From positions 1,736,001 through 1,800,000 of the forward strand of contig NZ_CP031030.1 in assembly GCF_003711225.1 (NCBI RefSeq): a stretch of DNA of 64,000 bases. The letters are read 5' to 3'. Position numbers and translations under genes: made by a program. Under the pieces are notes generated by a model, which saw only the letters and a list, made by a program, of their open reading frames with translations, was not told the origin of the DNA and ran no database searches. Positions 9,787-19,913 of the stretch are shown here, piece after piece. The stretch comes from Runella sp. SP2 (GTDB lineage: Bacteria; Bacteroidota; Bacteroidia; Cytophagales; Spirosomataceae). Each line of letters starts with the position of its first letter. The stretch's first letter is position 1.

Positions 9787-12600
9787 ATGAGAATCACCCT
9801 CTTTTTTATGAGTAAAAGGTTTTTGTGTAGTATGTGCTGGCTTGGGCTTTGGGGATGCTTTTTTTTGACTGAAACAGCACTTGCCCAAACGCTAGAATCG
9901 CTCTGTTTGCCTGCGCTGTATAACCATAGCCACCTGACTTATAAGGCCGATAGACAAAACTGGAAGATTACCCAAAGCCCCGTGACACAGTTTATGTACT
10001 TTGCCAACTCAAAGGGACTTTTGGAATTTGACGGTGCGCGATGGCGGGTATATGAGCTGCCAAATAAGCAAATTGTACGCTCGGTTTGGGCAGATTCGGA
10101 CGGGCTAATTTATACAGGAGCCCTCGGCGAATTTGGTTATTGGAAAGAAAACGCAAAAGGTGTTTTGCAGTATCATTCCTTGAAGAAATTGGTACGTGAC
10201 CAAGCGTTTCAAAACGAAGAAATTTGGCACATCTTAAAAACCCCTGCGGGCATTCTTTTCCAATCTTTTGCTTTTATGTACTTGTACCAAGGGGGAAAAG
10301 TAAAGAAACTCACAACTCCTGGCAATATCTTGTTTACGTTTCAGGCAGGTAAGGCTTTCTACCTTGAAGTCATCGACAAAGGCTTATTTGAATTAAAAGG
10401 GGAGCGCTTTCAAAAAATAGCGGCCAGTGAGTTTTTGGGAAAAGAAGCGATTTATACCGTCGCTACTACTACTATTCCTAACGAACTGCTGATTGGGACA
10501 AACAAGGGCCTGTATCGTTTTGATGGCAAACAATTTTCGGTGTTTAACCAAGAATTGCATGATTTTATCCGAACCAACCAGTTAAATGCAGCTATTCGAC
10601 TTCGTAACGGCAATTATGTATTTGGAACCATCCGACAAGGCTTGGTTCTGACCAACCAGCGCGGGGAGATTTTGTACAAGATTAACCAAAAAAATGGCCT
10701 TCAGAACAACACGGTTCTTTCGCTTTTTGAGGACGAAAAGGGCAATGTGTGGGTTGGGTTAGACAATGGTATTTCGATGCTTGCGTTGAGTTCGCCCTTT
10801 AAATATTTTGAAGACCTAGAAGGTAAAATCGGTACCGTGTATGACATCATGACGTTTCAGAACACGCTTTATTTGGCCACAAATCACGGGGTTTTTGCCA
10901 AATCACTCACTTCCAAAGTCGAGTTTCAGCTCATTCGGGGGCTACAGGGACAAGCGTGGGATTTGGAAGTGTTTGACGATCAGCTTTTGTGCGGACACAA
11001 CAACGGAACGTATCGGATTGAGGGAGATAAGGCCGTTCAGTTGTCTGACATTACGGGAGGGTGGCAACTAAGACGTGCGCTTCATAAACCGTCGATGCTG
11101 ATTCAAAGTACTTACACCAAGCTATGTGTTTATGAAAAAGATGCGCAGGGAAAGTGGGTGTTCAAACATACGATGGAGGGTTTTTCAAATCCGACGGCGC
11201 AATGGGAGGAACTGCCCGACGGACGATTGATACTTAACACTAAGAATGCGGGTTTGGTGTTACTTCAACCTGCAAGTGATTACAAAACAGCAAAAAAGGT
11301 AATAAACTTGGGGCTGAGGGCAATCAACTTAATGAAACAGGACAAAATCTACGTTACGACAGAGAAAGGTGTGCGAGAGTTTGACCAAAAGCAATCAAAA
11401 TTTATACCATCAGCTCGTTTTGAGGAAAGTAAAGCACAAAAACTCTTTGCCTTTTCGGATAAAAGTTGGTGGGAATTGACGGTTTCGGGGGGGCTGCACT
11501 TATTGAAAGAACCCAACCAATGGCAAGTGGTGCCGCTGCAAAACAATTTTTTGGTGGATGATTATGAGACCATTGTCTCGTATGATTCGGTTGCGAGAAT
11601 TTTTGGGCGAGAAAACGGATTCGCTTTTTTAGCTTCCACCGACTTGTTGACCCAAAACAATGTCAGCCCGTTGATTCGAGGTTTGGAAGTAGAACAGTTT
11701 CCAGAACTAACGCAGTATTACTCCAAAAATGGCCGCTCGGGCGAAATAGCGCTGAAATACAACCAGAACAATCTTAGGTTTAAGTTTAGCTCCACCGATT
11801 TTGCCTCTAGTGTCAAATACAGTTATTGGCTAGAAAATGCGTCGAATGACTGGTCAGATTTTTCCGAAAATTCGGTGAAAGAATTTAATAATTTGATGCC
11901 AGGGAGTTATACACTGCACCTCAAAACGAACACAGGCTTGCAAGAAGCAACCCTGAATTTTAGTATTTTGCCACCTTGGTACTGGAATTTGTGGAGTAAA
12001 TTGGTTTATTGTCTATTTTTCTGCTTGATTTGTTTTTTCTTGTACCAATGGCACAAAAGACGATTGGCGGCTGAAAATGAACGTTTGCAGCAGCAAAAAG
12101 CCCTTGAATTGAAAGAGCAAGAGGAGAAAAATCGGCAAGAAATTATTAGAATAAGGAATGAACAATTGGAGCAAGATTTGGTGAGAAAGTCGGAGGAATT
12201 GGCCAATTCTACCATGGAATTGATTAAGAAAAATGAGCTTTTTCAAGAAATTCAGGCCAAGGTAAGTGAGATGCAAATTCATTCTAAACCCAATGATTTT
12301 CAGCAACTTTCCAAATGGATTGAGACCCACATTTCAACTGGAAAAGATTGGCAGGTTTTTGAACAAAATTTCAACCAAGTACACGAACAGTTTTTTAAAA
12401 AATTGATGGAACACTATCCAGATTTGTCCAAAGGTGATTTGAAACTTGCGGCCTATTTGCGCATGAATCTTTCATCAAAAGAAATTTCTCAGTTGTTGAA
12501 TATCACCTATCGAAGTGTTGAGCTTAAACGCTATCGACTGCGGAAAAAAATGAACCTGGGGCAAGACGAGAACCTTGCCGAATTTATGATGAGTTTTTAG
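9787..12600 (+). CDS. Two-component-type propeller regulator with Y_Y_Y domain and LuxR-like HTH, no kinase
   Basis: 937-residue membrane-spanning one-component regulator. After a signal sequence ending near ETALAQ comes a long periplasmic beta-propeller (about 35-640) with repeats such as LLIGTNKGLYRFDGKQF and VWVGLDNGISML. A Y_Y_Y-type beta-sandwich follows (about 650-720), then one transmembrane helix (about 738-758), a charged coiled coil (about 765-840) and a C-terminal HTH (about 870-937) with LSSKEISQLLNITYRSVELKRYRLRKKM. There is no HisKA, HATPase or receiver domain, so the glycan signal would pass directly from propeller to DNA-binding domain. It is divergent from susC across about 200 bp and is the likely regulator of that locus. 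ATG 9787 follows an in-frame TTG at 9784. Confidence 0.86.
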   Translation: MRITLFFMSKRFLCSMCWLGLWGCFFLTETALAQTLESLCLPALYNHSHLTYKADRQNWKITQSPVTQFMYFANSKGLLEFDGARWRVYELPNKQIVRSVWADSDGLIYTGALGEFGYWKENAKGVLQYHSLKKLVRDQAFQNEEIWHILKTPAGILFQSFAFMYLYQGGKVKKLTTPGNILFTFQAGKAFYLEVIDKGLFELKGERFQKIAASEFLGKEAIYTVATTTIPNELLIGTNKGLYRFDGKQFSVFNQELHDFIRTNQLNAAIRLRNGNYVFGTIRQGLVLTNQRGEILYKINQKNGLQNNTVLSLFEDEKGNVWVGLDNGISMLALSSPFKYFEDLEGKIGTVYDIMTFQNTLYLATNHGVFAKSLTSKVEFQLIRGLQGQAWDLEVFDDQLLCGHNNGTYRIEGDKAVQLSDITGGWQLRRALHKPSMLIQSTYTKLCVYEKDAQGKWVFKHTMEGFSNPTAQWEELPDGRLILNTKNAGLVLLQPASDYKTAKKVINLGLRAINLMKQDKIYVTTEKGVREFDQKQSKFIPSARFEESKAQKLFAFSDKSWWELTVSGGLHLLKEPNQWQVVPLQNNFLVDDYETIVSYDSVARIFGRENGFAFLASTDLLTQNNVSPLIRGLEVEQFPELTQYYSKNGRSGEIALKYNQNNLRFKFSSTDFASSVKYSYWLENASNDWSDFSENSVKEFNNLMPGSYTLHLKTNTGLQEATLNFSILPPWYWNLWSKLVYCLFFCLICFFLYQWHKRRLAAENERLQQQKALELKEQEEKNRQEIIRIRNEQLEQDLVRKSEELANSTMELIKKNELFQEIQAKVSEMQIHSKPNDFQQLSKWIETHISTGKDWQVFEQNFNQVHEQFFKKLMEHYPDLSKGDLKLAAYLRMNLSSKEISQLLNITYRSVELKRYRLRKKMNLGQDENLAEFMMSF

Positions 12601-12620
12601 GGCCTTTAATTATATTTTTT

Positions 12621-15600
12621 GTGGAAATCACCTTGAAAATCGAACCTAGCTCCTTTGTTGACCAACTTAATTTGTTTGGACTGACGGTTTTGCCAACGGG
12701 CAGTATTCGTTTTGCCAATGCCTACACCACCCGTATGCTGGGCTGGAGCGTGGAGGAGTTGCAACGCTTCAATTTTTTTGAAGATTTGCTTACCGCCGAA
12801 CACCGTAACGCAATCCAAACGTTTATCAATGAATCCATTGAACGGGGACGGGTGGCAGAATTTCGAGAAATACCGCTAGTCTCAAAAAACAAAAATCTGC
12901 GAACGATTCAGCTTAACTCCTTGATTTTGAATAAAGATGAGGGAGGTCTTGTTGATTTTACTTTGATTGGGGAGGATGTGACAAACAAGCTTCGCGTCGC
13001 CAATGCCCTCGATAAATCGAATGCCCAGTTGCAGGACTTAGTGGATAATACCAGTGATTTGATTCAGTTGGTGTCGTTAGAAGGGAAGTTTTTGTTTGTC
13101 AACCGGGTGTGGCGCGAACGACTTGGCTACGATTTGGAGGATTTGACCACGCTTCAATTGAAAGATATTTTGTGGCCTGAAGCTGCCGATGCAACGCTTC
13201 AACTCTTGAAACGCATCCAAGAAGGTGAGCAAGTGCCTGATTTTGAGACTGTTTTTTGGGATAAACAACACAAGAAAATATACTTAACGGGCAGCGTAAC
13301 TTGTCGATATGAAAATGGAAAACCGACTGCTTTTCGTTGTATTCTTCACGATGCTACCAGCCGAGTACGGGCCGAACGCTCCCAGAGTTTGTATTACAGC
13401 ATCGCCAATTGGATGATTAAAACGCAAGACCTCGATGAGTTTTATGAACGTGTGCACGAGGAATTGGGGAAGGTAATTGATGCCAAAAATTTTTTTATTG
13501 CGCTCTACGACCCCACAAAGAGCTATATGTACTTTCCGTACTATGTCGATGAATACTTCAAAGGCAATGTACGTTTTACAAAACGAAAAATCGGTAATGG
13601 CCTAACTGAATATGCCATTCGCGCCAATAAATCACTGTTTTTATACGAAAAAGACATTGAAGAACTGGCTGAAAAGCAGGGGCTTTACATGTACGGAAAA
13701 ATACCAAAAGTGCTGTTGTGCGTCCCGCTCCGCATTGGAGATCGGGTGACGGGCATCATTGGGGTAAAATCGTACACAAACTCCAACCAATACCGTCATC
13801 GTAACCTCGAAATGTTGGAATTTATTTCGGGGCAAGTTGCCTTAGCCATCGCGCGGAAGCAAAACGAAGCCGAACTCAACCGCCAAACGGCCCGATTGAA
13901 CGCCATCTTTGACAGTAGTTCGTACTTAATTTGGTCGGTCAACAAAGCCTTGCAATTGACCTCATTCAATAAAAACTACGTGGCGTTTTTGCAGCAACAC
14001 CTTAGGACAACGCCCGCGATTAATACCACAACCGAACGGTTGGGATGGCAGTTGATGACGATTGATAACCGTCGTTTGATGGAAGAGCGTTATCGTCAGG
14101 CATTTAGAGGGACGCCTCAAGGTTTTGAAATGAAAATTGAATCCAGAAACGGAGACATGGACATGTGGCTTGAGTTTAGTTTGAGTCCCATCCGTACCAA
14201 CGGCAGCGCCATTGAAGAAGTATCGGGTATTGCACGCGACATTACCCCTAGAAAACTTGCCGAGCTTTCGATGCAGCAAAGCGAGGAGAAATTTAGGGGT
14301 ATCTTCGTCAACCTGCAAGATATTTACGTGCGGGCCGACCGTTCGGGAAGAATTACCATGATTAGTCCGTCGGTGCTTAAACGCACTGGATATACCATTG
14401 AAGAAGCGCTTAATACCAAAGTTGCGGACTATTTTGTAAACAAAAAGGATGTTCATAAAGCCTTGGTTCGCTTGTCGCGGGATAAAAGCTTACGAAATTT
14501 TGAGGCCGAATTGCGAATAAAAGACGGTACCGCGCGCCAGTTTATGTTTAACATGCTTTTGTTAAATGACGAGGACGGTGCGCCAATTTTTGCTGCTTTG
14601 GCACGGGATATTACCGAACTTAAACGCAACCAAGCCGAATTGGTCAAGGCCAAAGAAGAAGCCGAACGGTCGTTGAAGGTCAAAGAAAGGTTCTTGGCCA
14701 ACATGAGTCACGAGATTCGTACGCCGATGAACGGCGTGATTGGGATGTTGGATTTGTTGAACGGAACACAACTGGACGTGGAGCAGAAAGACTACGTCCA
14801 AACGATGCGACGTTCGTCGGAAACTTTATTGAATATTTTGAACGATATTTTGGATCTTTCAAAAATTGAAGCAGGAAAAATGGCGCTCAACGAAGCCCCT
14901 GTTTCGCTGGAAGAAATTTTTGAGAAATTAACGGCGCTTTTCTCCCAAGTTGCTAAAAATAAGAACAATACCCTTGTTTGTAAGTTTGACGAAGGGCTGC
15001 CTCAATACATCATTGCCGACCAAACGCGCCTGCTTCAAATTTTGTCAAACTTGACTTCCAACGCCCTCAAATTCACCGAAAATGGGGAGGTAAAAGTGGA
15101 GGTATCGCTGGTTTGGTCAAAAGGTAAGTTCCACAAAATCAAGGTCGAAGTGCGGGATTCTGGCATTGGAATCACGCCCGAAAACCTCAAATTGTTGTTC
15201 AATGCCTTTACACAAGTTGATAACTCGTCACGCAAAACCTTTGGAGGGACTGGGCTGGGTTTGGTGATTTCCAAGGAGTTAACTCGTTTGATGAAGGGCG
15301 AAATTGGGGTGGAGTCTGAGCTTGGCCATGGAAGTATGTTTTGGTTTACGTTTGAGACCAAAGAAACGGTTATCAGCCCGATTCAGCAACAAAAATCGTC
15401 GTCGGAAGAAATTAAACTTGAGAATTATTTTAACGAGTACCGCCCCACTATTTTGCTGGTTGATGACAATTTTGTGAACCGAAAGGTGGCCAGTGAAATT
15501 TTGAAGAAAGCAGGTTGCATTGTTGATACGGCAGATAGTGGTAAAAAGGCAATTGAACTCGTTGCCGCAACATTTTCACCCGAAAAACAGCATTATGATG

Positions 15601-16241
15601 TCATTTTTATGGACATCCAAATGCCAGACATGGATGGCATCGAAACCACCCAAAATTTGAGAAATCAGTTTGGTAAAACCTTACCCACAGTAGTGGCCAT
15701 GACGGCCTATTCAATGAAAGAAGATCGGGAGCGTTTTTTGAGCCAAGGAATGGACGATTATGTGCCAAAACCTATTCGTGCTCAGGTACTTATTCAAAAA
15801 GTGAAAGAGATTATTGACGCAGGGAAATCCCTAAAAGATACGATTGCCCTTAGTCAGAAGCAAAAGGAAATAGCCCAAGAAATAAAGCTTCCAATTATTG
15901 ATTTAGACATTGTGGCACAATTGCGTGATTTGGGAGGAATGGAGCTAATTAGTTCTATTTTTGAAGACTTTGTCATTGAGTCCACGGAATTGGTAAACGA
16001 AGCGGTGGCGGCTTTTGCTGAAAACGATATACCAGTTGTCAAAAGCAACATGCACACGCTCAAAGGAAGTGCTGGTACGATCGGGGTGTCGCGGGTGGCA
16101 GAAATTGCTAGAATAGGAGAAGGCAAACTTAAAACAAACGATACCAGTACATTGGCCGTGGATTTGGCCAATCTCGAACGAGAGTTTAACGTGTTTTTAA
16201 AAGAATATCAACAGATTTTAGAAGAATTTGCTCAAAGTTAG
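12621..16241 (+). CDS. Hybrid sensor histidine kinase (PAS-PAS-GAF-PAS-PAS-HisKA-HATPase-REC-Hpt)
   Basis: 1206-residue cytoplasmic hybrid kinase with no transmembrane segment or signal peptide. Order: two PAS domains (about 10-125 and 130-255), a GAF domain (about 260-415), two further PAS domains (about 425-550 and 555-685), HisKA with the phospho-acceptor His 697 in NMSHEIRTPMNG, HATPase_c (about 805-925, GGTGLGLVISKEL), a receiver with Asp 998 in FMDIQMPDMDG, and an Hpt domain with His 1145 in NMHTLKGSAGTIGV. A complete phosphorelay is therefore fused in one chain. The output regulator is not in the window. The start is a GTG 20 bp after the propeller regulator, so the two genes are probably cotranscribed. 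Confidence 0.93.
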   Translation: MEITLKIEPSSFVDQLNLFGLTVLPTGSIRFANAYTTRMLGWSVEELQRFNFFEDLLTAEHRNAIQTFINESIERGRVAEFREIPLVSKNKNLRTIQLNSLILNKDEGGLVDFTLIGEDVTNKLRVANALDKSNAQLQDLVDNTSDLIQLVSLEGKFLFVNRVWRERLGYDLEDLTTLQLKDILWPEAADATLQLLKRIQEGEQVPDFETVFWDKQHKKIYLTGSVTCRYENGKPTAFRCILHDATSRVRAERSQSLYYSIANWMIKTQDLDEFYERVHEELGKVIDAKNFFIALYDPTKSYMYFPYYVDEYFKGNVRFTKRKIGNGLTEYAIRANKSLFLYEKDIEELAEKQGLYMYGKIPKVLLCVPLRIGDRVTGIIGVKSYTNSNQYRHRNLEMLEFISGQVALAIARKQNEAELNRQTARLNAIFDSSSYLIWSVNKALQLTSFNKNYVAFLQQHLRTTPAINTTTERLGWQLMTIDNRRLMEERYRQAFRGTPQGFEMKIESRNGDMDMWLEFSLSPIRTNGSAIEEVSGIARDITPRKLAELSMQQSEEKFRGIFVNLQDIYVRADRSGRITMISPSVLKRTGYTIEEALNTKVADYFVNKKDVHKALVRLSRDKSLRNFEAELRIKDGTARQFMFNMLLLNDEDGAPIFAALARDITELKRNQAELVKAKEEAERSLKVKERFLANMSHEIRTPMNGVIGMLDLLNGTQLDVEQKDYVQTMRRSSETLLNILNDILDLSKIEAGKMALNEAPVSLEEIFEKLTALFSQVAKNKNNTLVCKFDEGLPQYIIADQTRLLQILSNLTSNALKFTENGEVKVEVSLVWSKGKFHKIKVEVRDSGIGITPENLKLLFNAFTQVDNSSRKTFGGTGLGLVISKELTRLMKGEIGVESELGHGSMFWFTFETKETVISPIQQQKSSSEEIKLENYFNEYRPTILLVDDNFVNRKVASEILKKAGCIVDTADSGKKAIELVAATFSPEKQHYDVIFMDIQMPDMDGIETTQNLRNQFGKTLPTVVAMTAYSMKEDRERFLSQGMDDYVPKPIRAQVLIQKVKEIIDAGKSLKDTIALSQKQKEIAQEIKLPIIDLDIVAQLRDLGGMELISSIFEDFVIESTELVNEAVAAFAENDIPVVKSNMHTLKGSAGTIGVSRVAEIARIGEGKLKTNDTSTLAVDLANLEREFNVFLKEYQQILEEFAQS

Positions 16242-16253
16242 CATTTAGATACC

Positions 16254-17477
16254 ATGTCGCACCGCACTTTTTCTTACAGCCTTTTAAGGGCTTATGTTCG
16301 TTTTTGGCACAATACTATTTTTTATCGTCAAGTAGAAATTAAGAATTTTCCGTCGCATTTATCGCCAGATGCGCCGTTGTTGATTATTTCCAACCACCAA
16401 AATACCCTGATGGATGCCTTGGCGATTGTACTCAACGTCGGCAAACGCCAACCTTACTTTTTGACCCGAGCCGATTTGTTTAAAAAAGATACCGTTCGGA
16501 AATTATTGATGTCCCTAAAAATGCTACCCGTGTATCGTTTGCGGGATGGAGTGGACGAAATGCAGCAAAATGACGAAATTTTTCAAACCTGCGTCAATAT
16601 TTTAAGTACTGGCGGTACATTGGCGGCATTTCCCGAAGGAAACCACGGCGTTCAGTATCACCTTCGGCCGTTTAAGAAAGGACTGGCGCGTATCGCTTTT
16701 CGGGCAGAAACAGAGCACGATTGGAAGGTGAATTTGCAAATCCTTCCCTGCGGATTGTACTATTCGCATTGCCAAAAAATGGGGGAGAGGCTAGTGCTAA
16801 ATTTTGGTGAGCCTTTTAAAGTAAGCGACTATCGGGCTGATTATGAGCAAAATCAGCCACGCACATTGACCCAAATTACCCGTCGGATGTCGGACGAAAT
16901 CAAAGCATTGATGTTACACATTGATGACTTGCCCCACCACGATACGATAAAATGGTTAACCGACAAAGAAAGTCGTAAAGTGGGGGATATGTTGACTCAT
17001 ATTTTACAAAAATCGGAAGAGCTTTCGAGTCTAAAAGTCAATGAGCCAGAGGTATATGCCCAAAAAATAGAAGAGGCATCGGCGGAGAGAAAGCGGCTTT
17101 CGTGCCAAGGAATTGAGGCTGAGATTGCGGGACAACCCCAGCCTTCGTTCGTTGCTTTGCTGTTGAAAACCTTGGGAATGATTGGTACATTGCCTATTTG
17201 GCTTTATGGTACAATCAACAGCGGTATTGCTTACGGGATTCCTTTTTTGATGACAAAAAAATTAAAAGACCCGCAGTTTTCGAGTGCATTTAGGATTGTA
17301 CTTTTTGCCCTTGTTACATTTCCTTTGGTATGGTTGCTGCAAACGGGCATTGTATGGGCTGTAACTGATTTTAAAACCGCCGCCGTTTATGCCCTTTTGC
17401 TGGCTCCTACGGGCTACTTTGCGCACCGTTGGGCGCGTTGGTGGAGCGAGACGATGCAGCAGTGGAAACTTCGTTAG
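16254..17477 (+). CDS. PlsC-type glycerophospholipid acyltransferase
   Basis: 407-residue membrane-associated acyltransferase of phospholipid synthesis. The catalytic motif is NHQNTLMD near residues 46-53, with five residues between His and Asp, as in a subgroup of larger PlsC/GPAT-like enzymes rather than the four of classical PlsC. FPEGNHG is the acyl-acceptor motif. The C-terminal 110 residues carry two or three hydrophobic segments (about 300-390), which classical 240-residue PlsC lacks. Acyl acceptor is unknown (lysophosphatidate or glycerol 3-phosphate). It begins 12 bp after the hybrid kinase and ends with a 4-bp convergent overlap on the DUF1080 gene. Confidence 0.85.
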   Translation: MSHRTFSYSLLRAYVRFWHNTIFYRQVEIKNFPSHLSPDAPLLIISNHQNTLMDALAIVLNVGKRQPYFLTRADLFKKDTVRKLLMSLKMLPVYRLRDGVDEMQQNDEIFQTCVNILSTGGTLAAFPEGNHGVQYHLRPFKKGLARIAFRAETEHDWKVNLQILPCGLYYSHCQKMGERLVLNFGEPFKVSDYRADYEQNQPRTLTQITRRMSDEIKALMLHIDDLPHHDTIKWLTDKESRKVGDMLTHILQKSEELSSLKVNEPEVYAQKIEEASAERKRLSCQGIEAEIAGQPQPSFVALLLKTLGMIGTLPIWLYGTINSGIAYGIPFLMTKKLKDPQFSSAFRIVLFALVTFPLVWLLQTGIVWAVTDFKTAAVYALLLAPTGYFAHRWARWWSETMQQWKLR

Positions 17478-18247
17478 AAGTCGGTGGATGACTTGCTGAT
17501 GTCCATTTTTTGAATCCAAATATTTCGATATAGCACGTCGTGGCCTTCGGCTTGTAGTTTGAGGCCACCAGGCGTATCGGTAATGCCTTTTCCGCCGTCG
17601 TTCCCTCCGTCAATTCCTGAGTTAGGCCCGCCCCACACTTGGTTAATGTGTTGATTTTTATGTACTTTCTTGCCGTTGAAATACATTGTTACAAGGGCTT
17701 TTTCAACGAGTTTTCCGTCTTTGAAACGAGCCGCTCTAAACACAATATCGTATGCATTCCATTTTCCAACGCCATTGTAGGCATAATAAGGGGAAGGCGT
17801 TTCGTTGATGACCGCTGCCATTCCGTGCGAAGTAGTGTCACCGTCAAGCACCTGAATTTCATAGCGATTTTGAAGATACACCCCGCTATTTCCCCCAGGT
17901 TTTTGAATCAAAAACTCAATGTGCAAACGAAAATCGCGGAATTTCTCCTTCGTTACAATGTCGGCCGAACCATACTTCCCGCCAGCTGCTGCGGGGTCAT
18001 TGGTGTTTAAGGCCGTTCCTTTGTCCACAGGGTCATTCACGATAAACCATTTGATGGGCAGGGTGGCAGCTAGGCGTGGGCCATCCCAATACGTCCATTT
18101 CTCATCCAACATTTGGCGAGAACCATCAAAATAAACCTCTGCTTTTTTGGGAGCTTTAACGCCAACACCTACTTGGGCAGCCGATTGGTAAGAAATAAAA
18201 GCAGACAATGCTGCGATGACGACAGGTTTAGAAAATTTAAAATTCAT
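17474..18247 (-). CDS. Secreted DUF1080 (3-keto-disaccharide hydrolase family) protein
   Basis: 257-residue exported protein with a single jelly-roll domain of the DUF1080 / 3-keto-disaccharide hydrolase family. Start placed at ATG 18247, which opens on the signal peptide MNFKFSKPVVIAALSAFISY; the reading frame extends 12 codons further. Recognisable segments: FDGSRQMLDEKWTYWDG, FRDFRLHIEFLIQKPGGNSG, VYLQNRYEIQVLDGDT and GGLKLQAEGHDVLYRNIWI near the C-terminus. The family is widespread in Bacteroidota and Planctomycetota and some members cleave 3-keto-glycosides. Activity here is inferred. Same strand as the DUF6454 gene upstream. Confidence 0.86.
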   Translation of the reverse strand: MNFKFSKPVVIAALSAFISYQSAAQVGVGVKAPKKAEVYFDGSRQMLDEKWTYWDGPRLAATLPIKWFIVNDPVDKGTALNTNDPAAAGGKYGSADIVTKEKFRDFRLHIEFLIQKPGGNSGVYLQNRYEIQVLDGDTTSHGMAAVINETPSPYYAYNGVGKWNAYDIVFRAARFKDGKLVEKALVTMYFNGKKVHKNQHINQVWGGPNSGIDGGNDGGKGITDTPGGLKLQAEGHDVLYRNIWIQKMDISKSSTDF

Positions 18248-18293
18248 GTTGAGAGGTAGTTGAATTACTTTCAAAAGCGCCAATTCACGCTTT

Positions 18294-19190
18294 CTACTTC
18301 AAAGCGGCTTCATAGACAAACAGGGTAGAAGCGGCATCGTCGTCGGGGACAAAATAGGCGCGCAGGCCCTTTGCCGTTGATTCGATGTAAAATGGATTGT
18401 TGGTCATGGGCGCACCCGTAGGCGACCAAAGTAAAAGTGGAACCTGAAAAACGGGCCGATTGTCGGTGAGGTTGACAATTTCTAATCCGCCCAAACTAAG
18501 CGTTGTCCCATCGTTTTTTTTGAATTTTTGCAAACCGCCGCAGAGCATAAGGTTTGGGCTTATTGAATGACAATCTTGGTAATCAATATAAAAAGAAGGA
18601 TTGCTAATGCGTTGTTTTTCAGGGGTATTTGTGGAGGTAATTACTGCCCCAGTTTTATCTAAATTCCAGTGGTAAAAATGGCGAGAACCCCAACTTGCAC
18701 CCGACAGCGTTTGGGATGAAGGGGGATGTACAATAGCGCCAATGTGGTCATCAAACCGCATTACTTCTTGGGCGGTTAGTGACTCTGGTTCTACTTTATA
18801 AATGATGGAGCGGCTGTTGGGTCGGTATTCGGCGACGGGCACCCAGAGGTACTTTCCGTCAAAATCAATACCACCAGGGTGATACATAGCGCCTTCGCCG
18901 ATGGTAATTTTGCCCAATAATTTACCCGTAGCGTCAAATTTAAAAAGGTGTCCAACTCCTTCGCCACCATCACTTGAATCGCGGCGTTTTCGGGTTACTT
19001 CGACTGAGCTCATGTAAAAAAACTCCCCAATTTTGACCATTCCTTGGGGGTGAAAACTAGGGAATTGTAGCCGAATAGCGGCAGTTTGCGACCATTCGGT
19101 GGCTGGGCGCAATTGCTTGATTTTTTCGATAAGGGAATGTTGGGCTAAAAGCTGACTCGTGATGAGCCAAAAGGAGAGTAGGTATTTCAT
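18294..19190 (-). CDS. Secreted DUF6454 family protein
   Basis: 298-residue exported protein with a short signal peptide (MKYLLSFWLITSQLLAQ). The body looks like a beta-propeller: repeated GG-IDFDGKYLWVPVAEY and GGLEIVNLTDNRPVFQVP type segments, and conserved SFHPQGM and DCHSI motifs. I recognise it as DUF6454, which has no assigned function. It lies 46 bp upstream of the DUF1080 gene on the same strand and may be cotranscribed with it. An enzymatic or sensor role cannot be decided from the sequence. Confidence 0.75.
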   Translation of the reverse strand: MKYLLSFWLITSQLLAQHSLIEKIKQLRPATEWSQTAAIRLQFPSFHPQGMVKIGEFFYMSSVEVTRKRRDSSDGGEGVGHLFKFDATGKLLGKITIGEGAMYHPGGIDFDGKYLWVPVAEYRPNSRSIIYKVEPESLTAQEVMRFDDHIGAIVHPPSSQTLSGASWGSRHFYHWNLDKTGAVITSTNTPEKQRISNPSFYIDYQDCHSISPNLMLCGGLQKFKKNDGTTLSLGGLEIVNLTDNRPVFQVPLLLWSPTGAPMTNNPFYIESTAKGLRAYFVPDDDAASTLFVYEAALK

Positions 19191-19262
19191 GCGCGAAAAC
19201 TTTACCAGAGAAAGTACGCCGCCAGCGAAATCTTTGCGCTATTTTTGAAAAAAATCAATCCA

Positions 19263-19913
19263 ATGATTCCAGAAACAACCTTAGCACTTGCCCAGCAACT
19301 TTGGGATTATCACCATGTTAATCAGAATCTACAAAAATCAGACTGTATTTTGGTATTAGGAAGTCACGATTTGCGCGTGGCTGAGCGGGGGGCTGAATTG
19401 TATTTGCAAGGATGGGCACCTTTACTTATCATGTCAGGTGGGCTTGGAAGGCTTACCCAAGAAATGTGGTCGGAGCCAGAAGCCGATAAGTTTGCAAAAA
19501 TTGCCCTCGAAATGGGTGTTCCCGAGGAAGCGCTTTTGATTGAAAACAAGTCAACCAACACGGGAGAAAACATTTTATTTACCCAGCAATTATTACAAAA
19601 AGAAAACCTTGCCCCAGAGCGGTTTATTGTCGTACAAAAACCTTACATGGAGCGGCGAAGTTTTGCCACTTTTAAGAAACATTGGCCAGAAAAAGAGTTG
19701 ATTGTTACCTCACCTCAACTTTCGATGCAAGCATACCCCACTGCCGAAATTACGTTGGAAGAAGTGATACATATCATGGTAGGAGATCTTCAACGCATCA
19801 AAGTTTACCCAGAAAAAGGGTTTCAGATTGAACAGGAAATTTCCAAAGAGGTGTGGGAGGCGTTCGAGAAACTGGTTTCGTTAGGCTTCAACAGCCACCT
19901 TATTGGCGGATGA
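19263..19913 (+). CDS. YdcF family protein (DUF218 domain)
   Basis: 216-residue DUF218/YdcF domain protein, a Rossmann-like fold found in cell-envelope and vancomycin-resistance-related proteins (SanA/YdcF). Motifs: DCILVLGSHDLRVAERGAEL, LLIMSGGLG, and the ENKSTNTGENILFT block typical of the family. There is no signal peptide, so it is the cytoplasmic YdcF type. The start is taken as ATG 19263 (MIPETTLALA); a TTG six codons upstream is possible. The 3' end overlaps the convergent permease gene by 33 bp. Confidence 0.86.
   Translation: MIPETTLALAQQLWDYHHVNQNLQKSDCILVLGSHDLRVAERGAELYLQGWAPLLIMSGGLGRLTQEMWSEPEADKFAKIALEMGVPEEALLIENKSTNTGENILFTQQLLQKENLAPERFIVVQKPYMERRSFATFKKHWPEKELIVTSPQLSMQAYPTAEITLEEVIHIMVGDLQRIKVYPEKGFQIEQEISKEVWEAFEKLVSLGFNSHLIGG

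Noticed and set aside
13962..14456. 164-codon open frame on the minus strand within the hybrid kinase
   Set aside because: It lies fully inside conserved PAS coding sequence; composition is consistent with a shadow.
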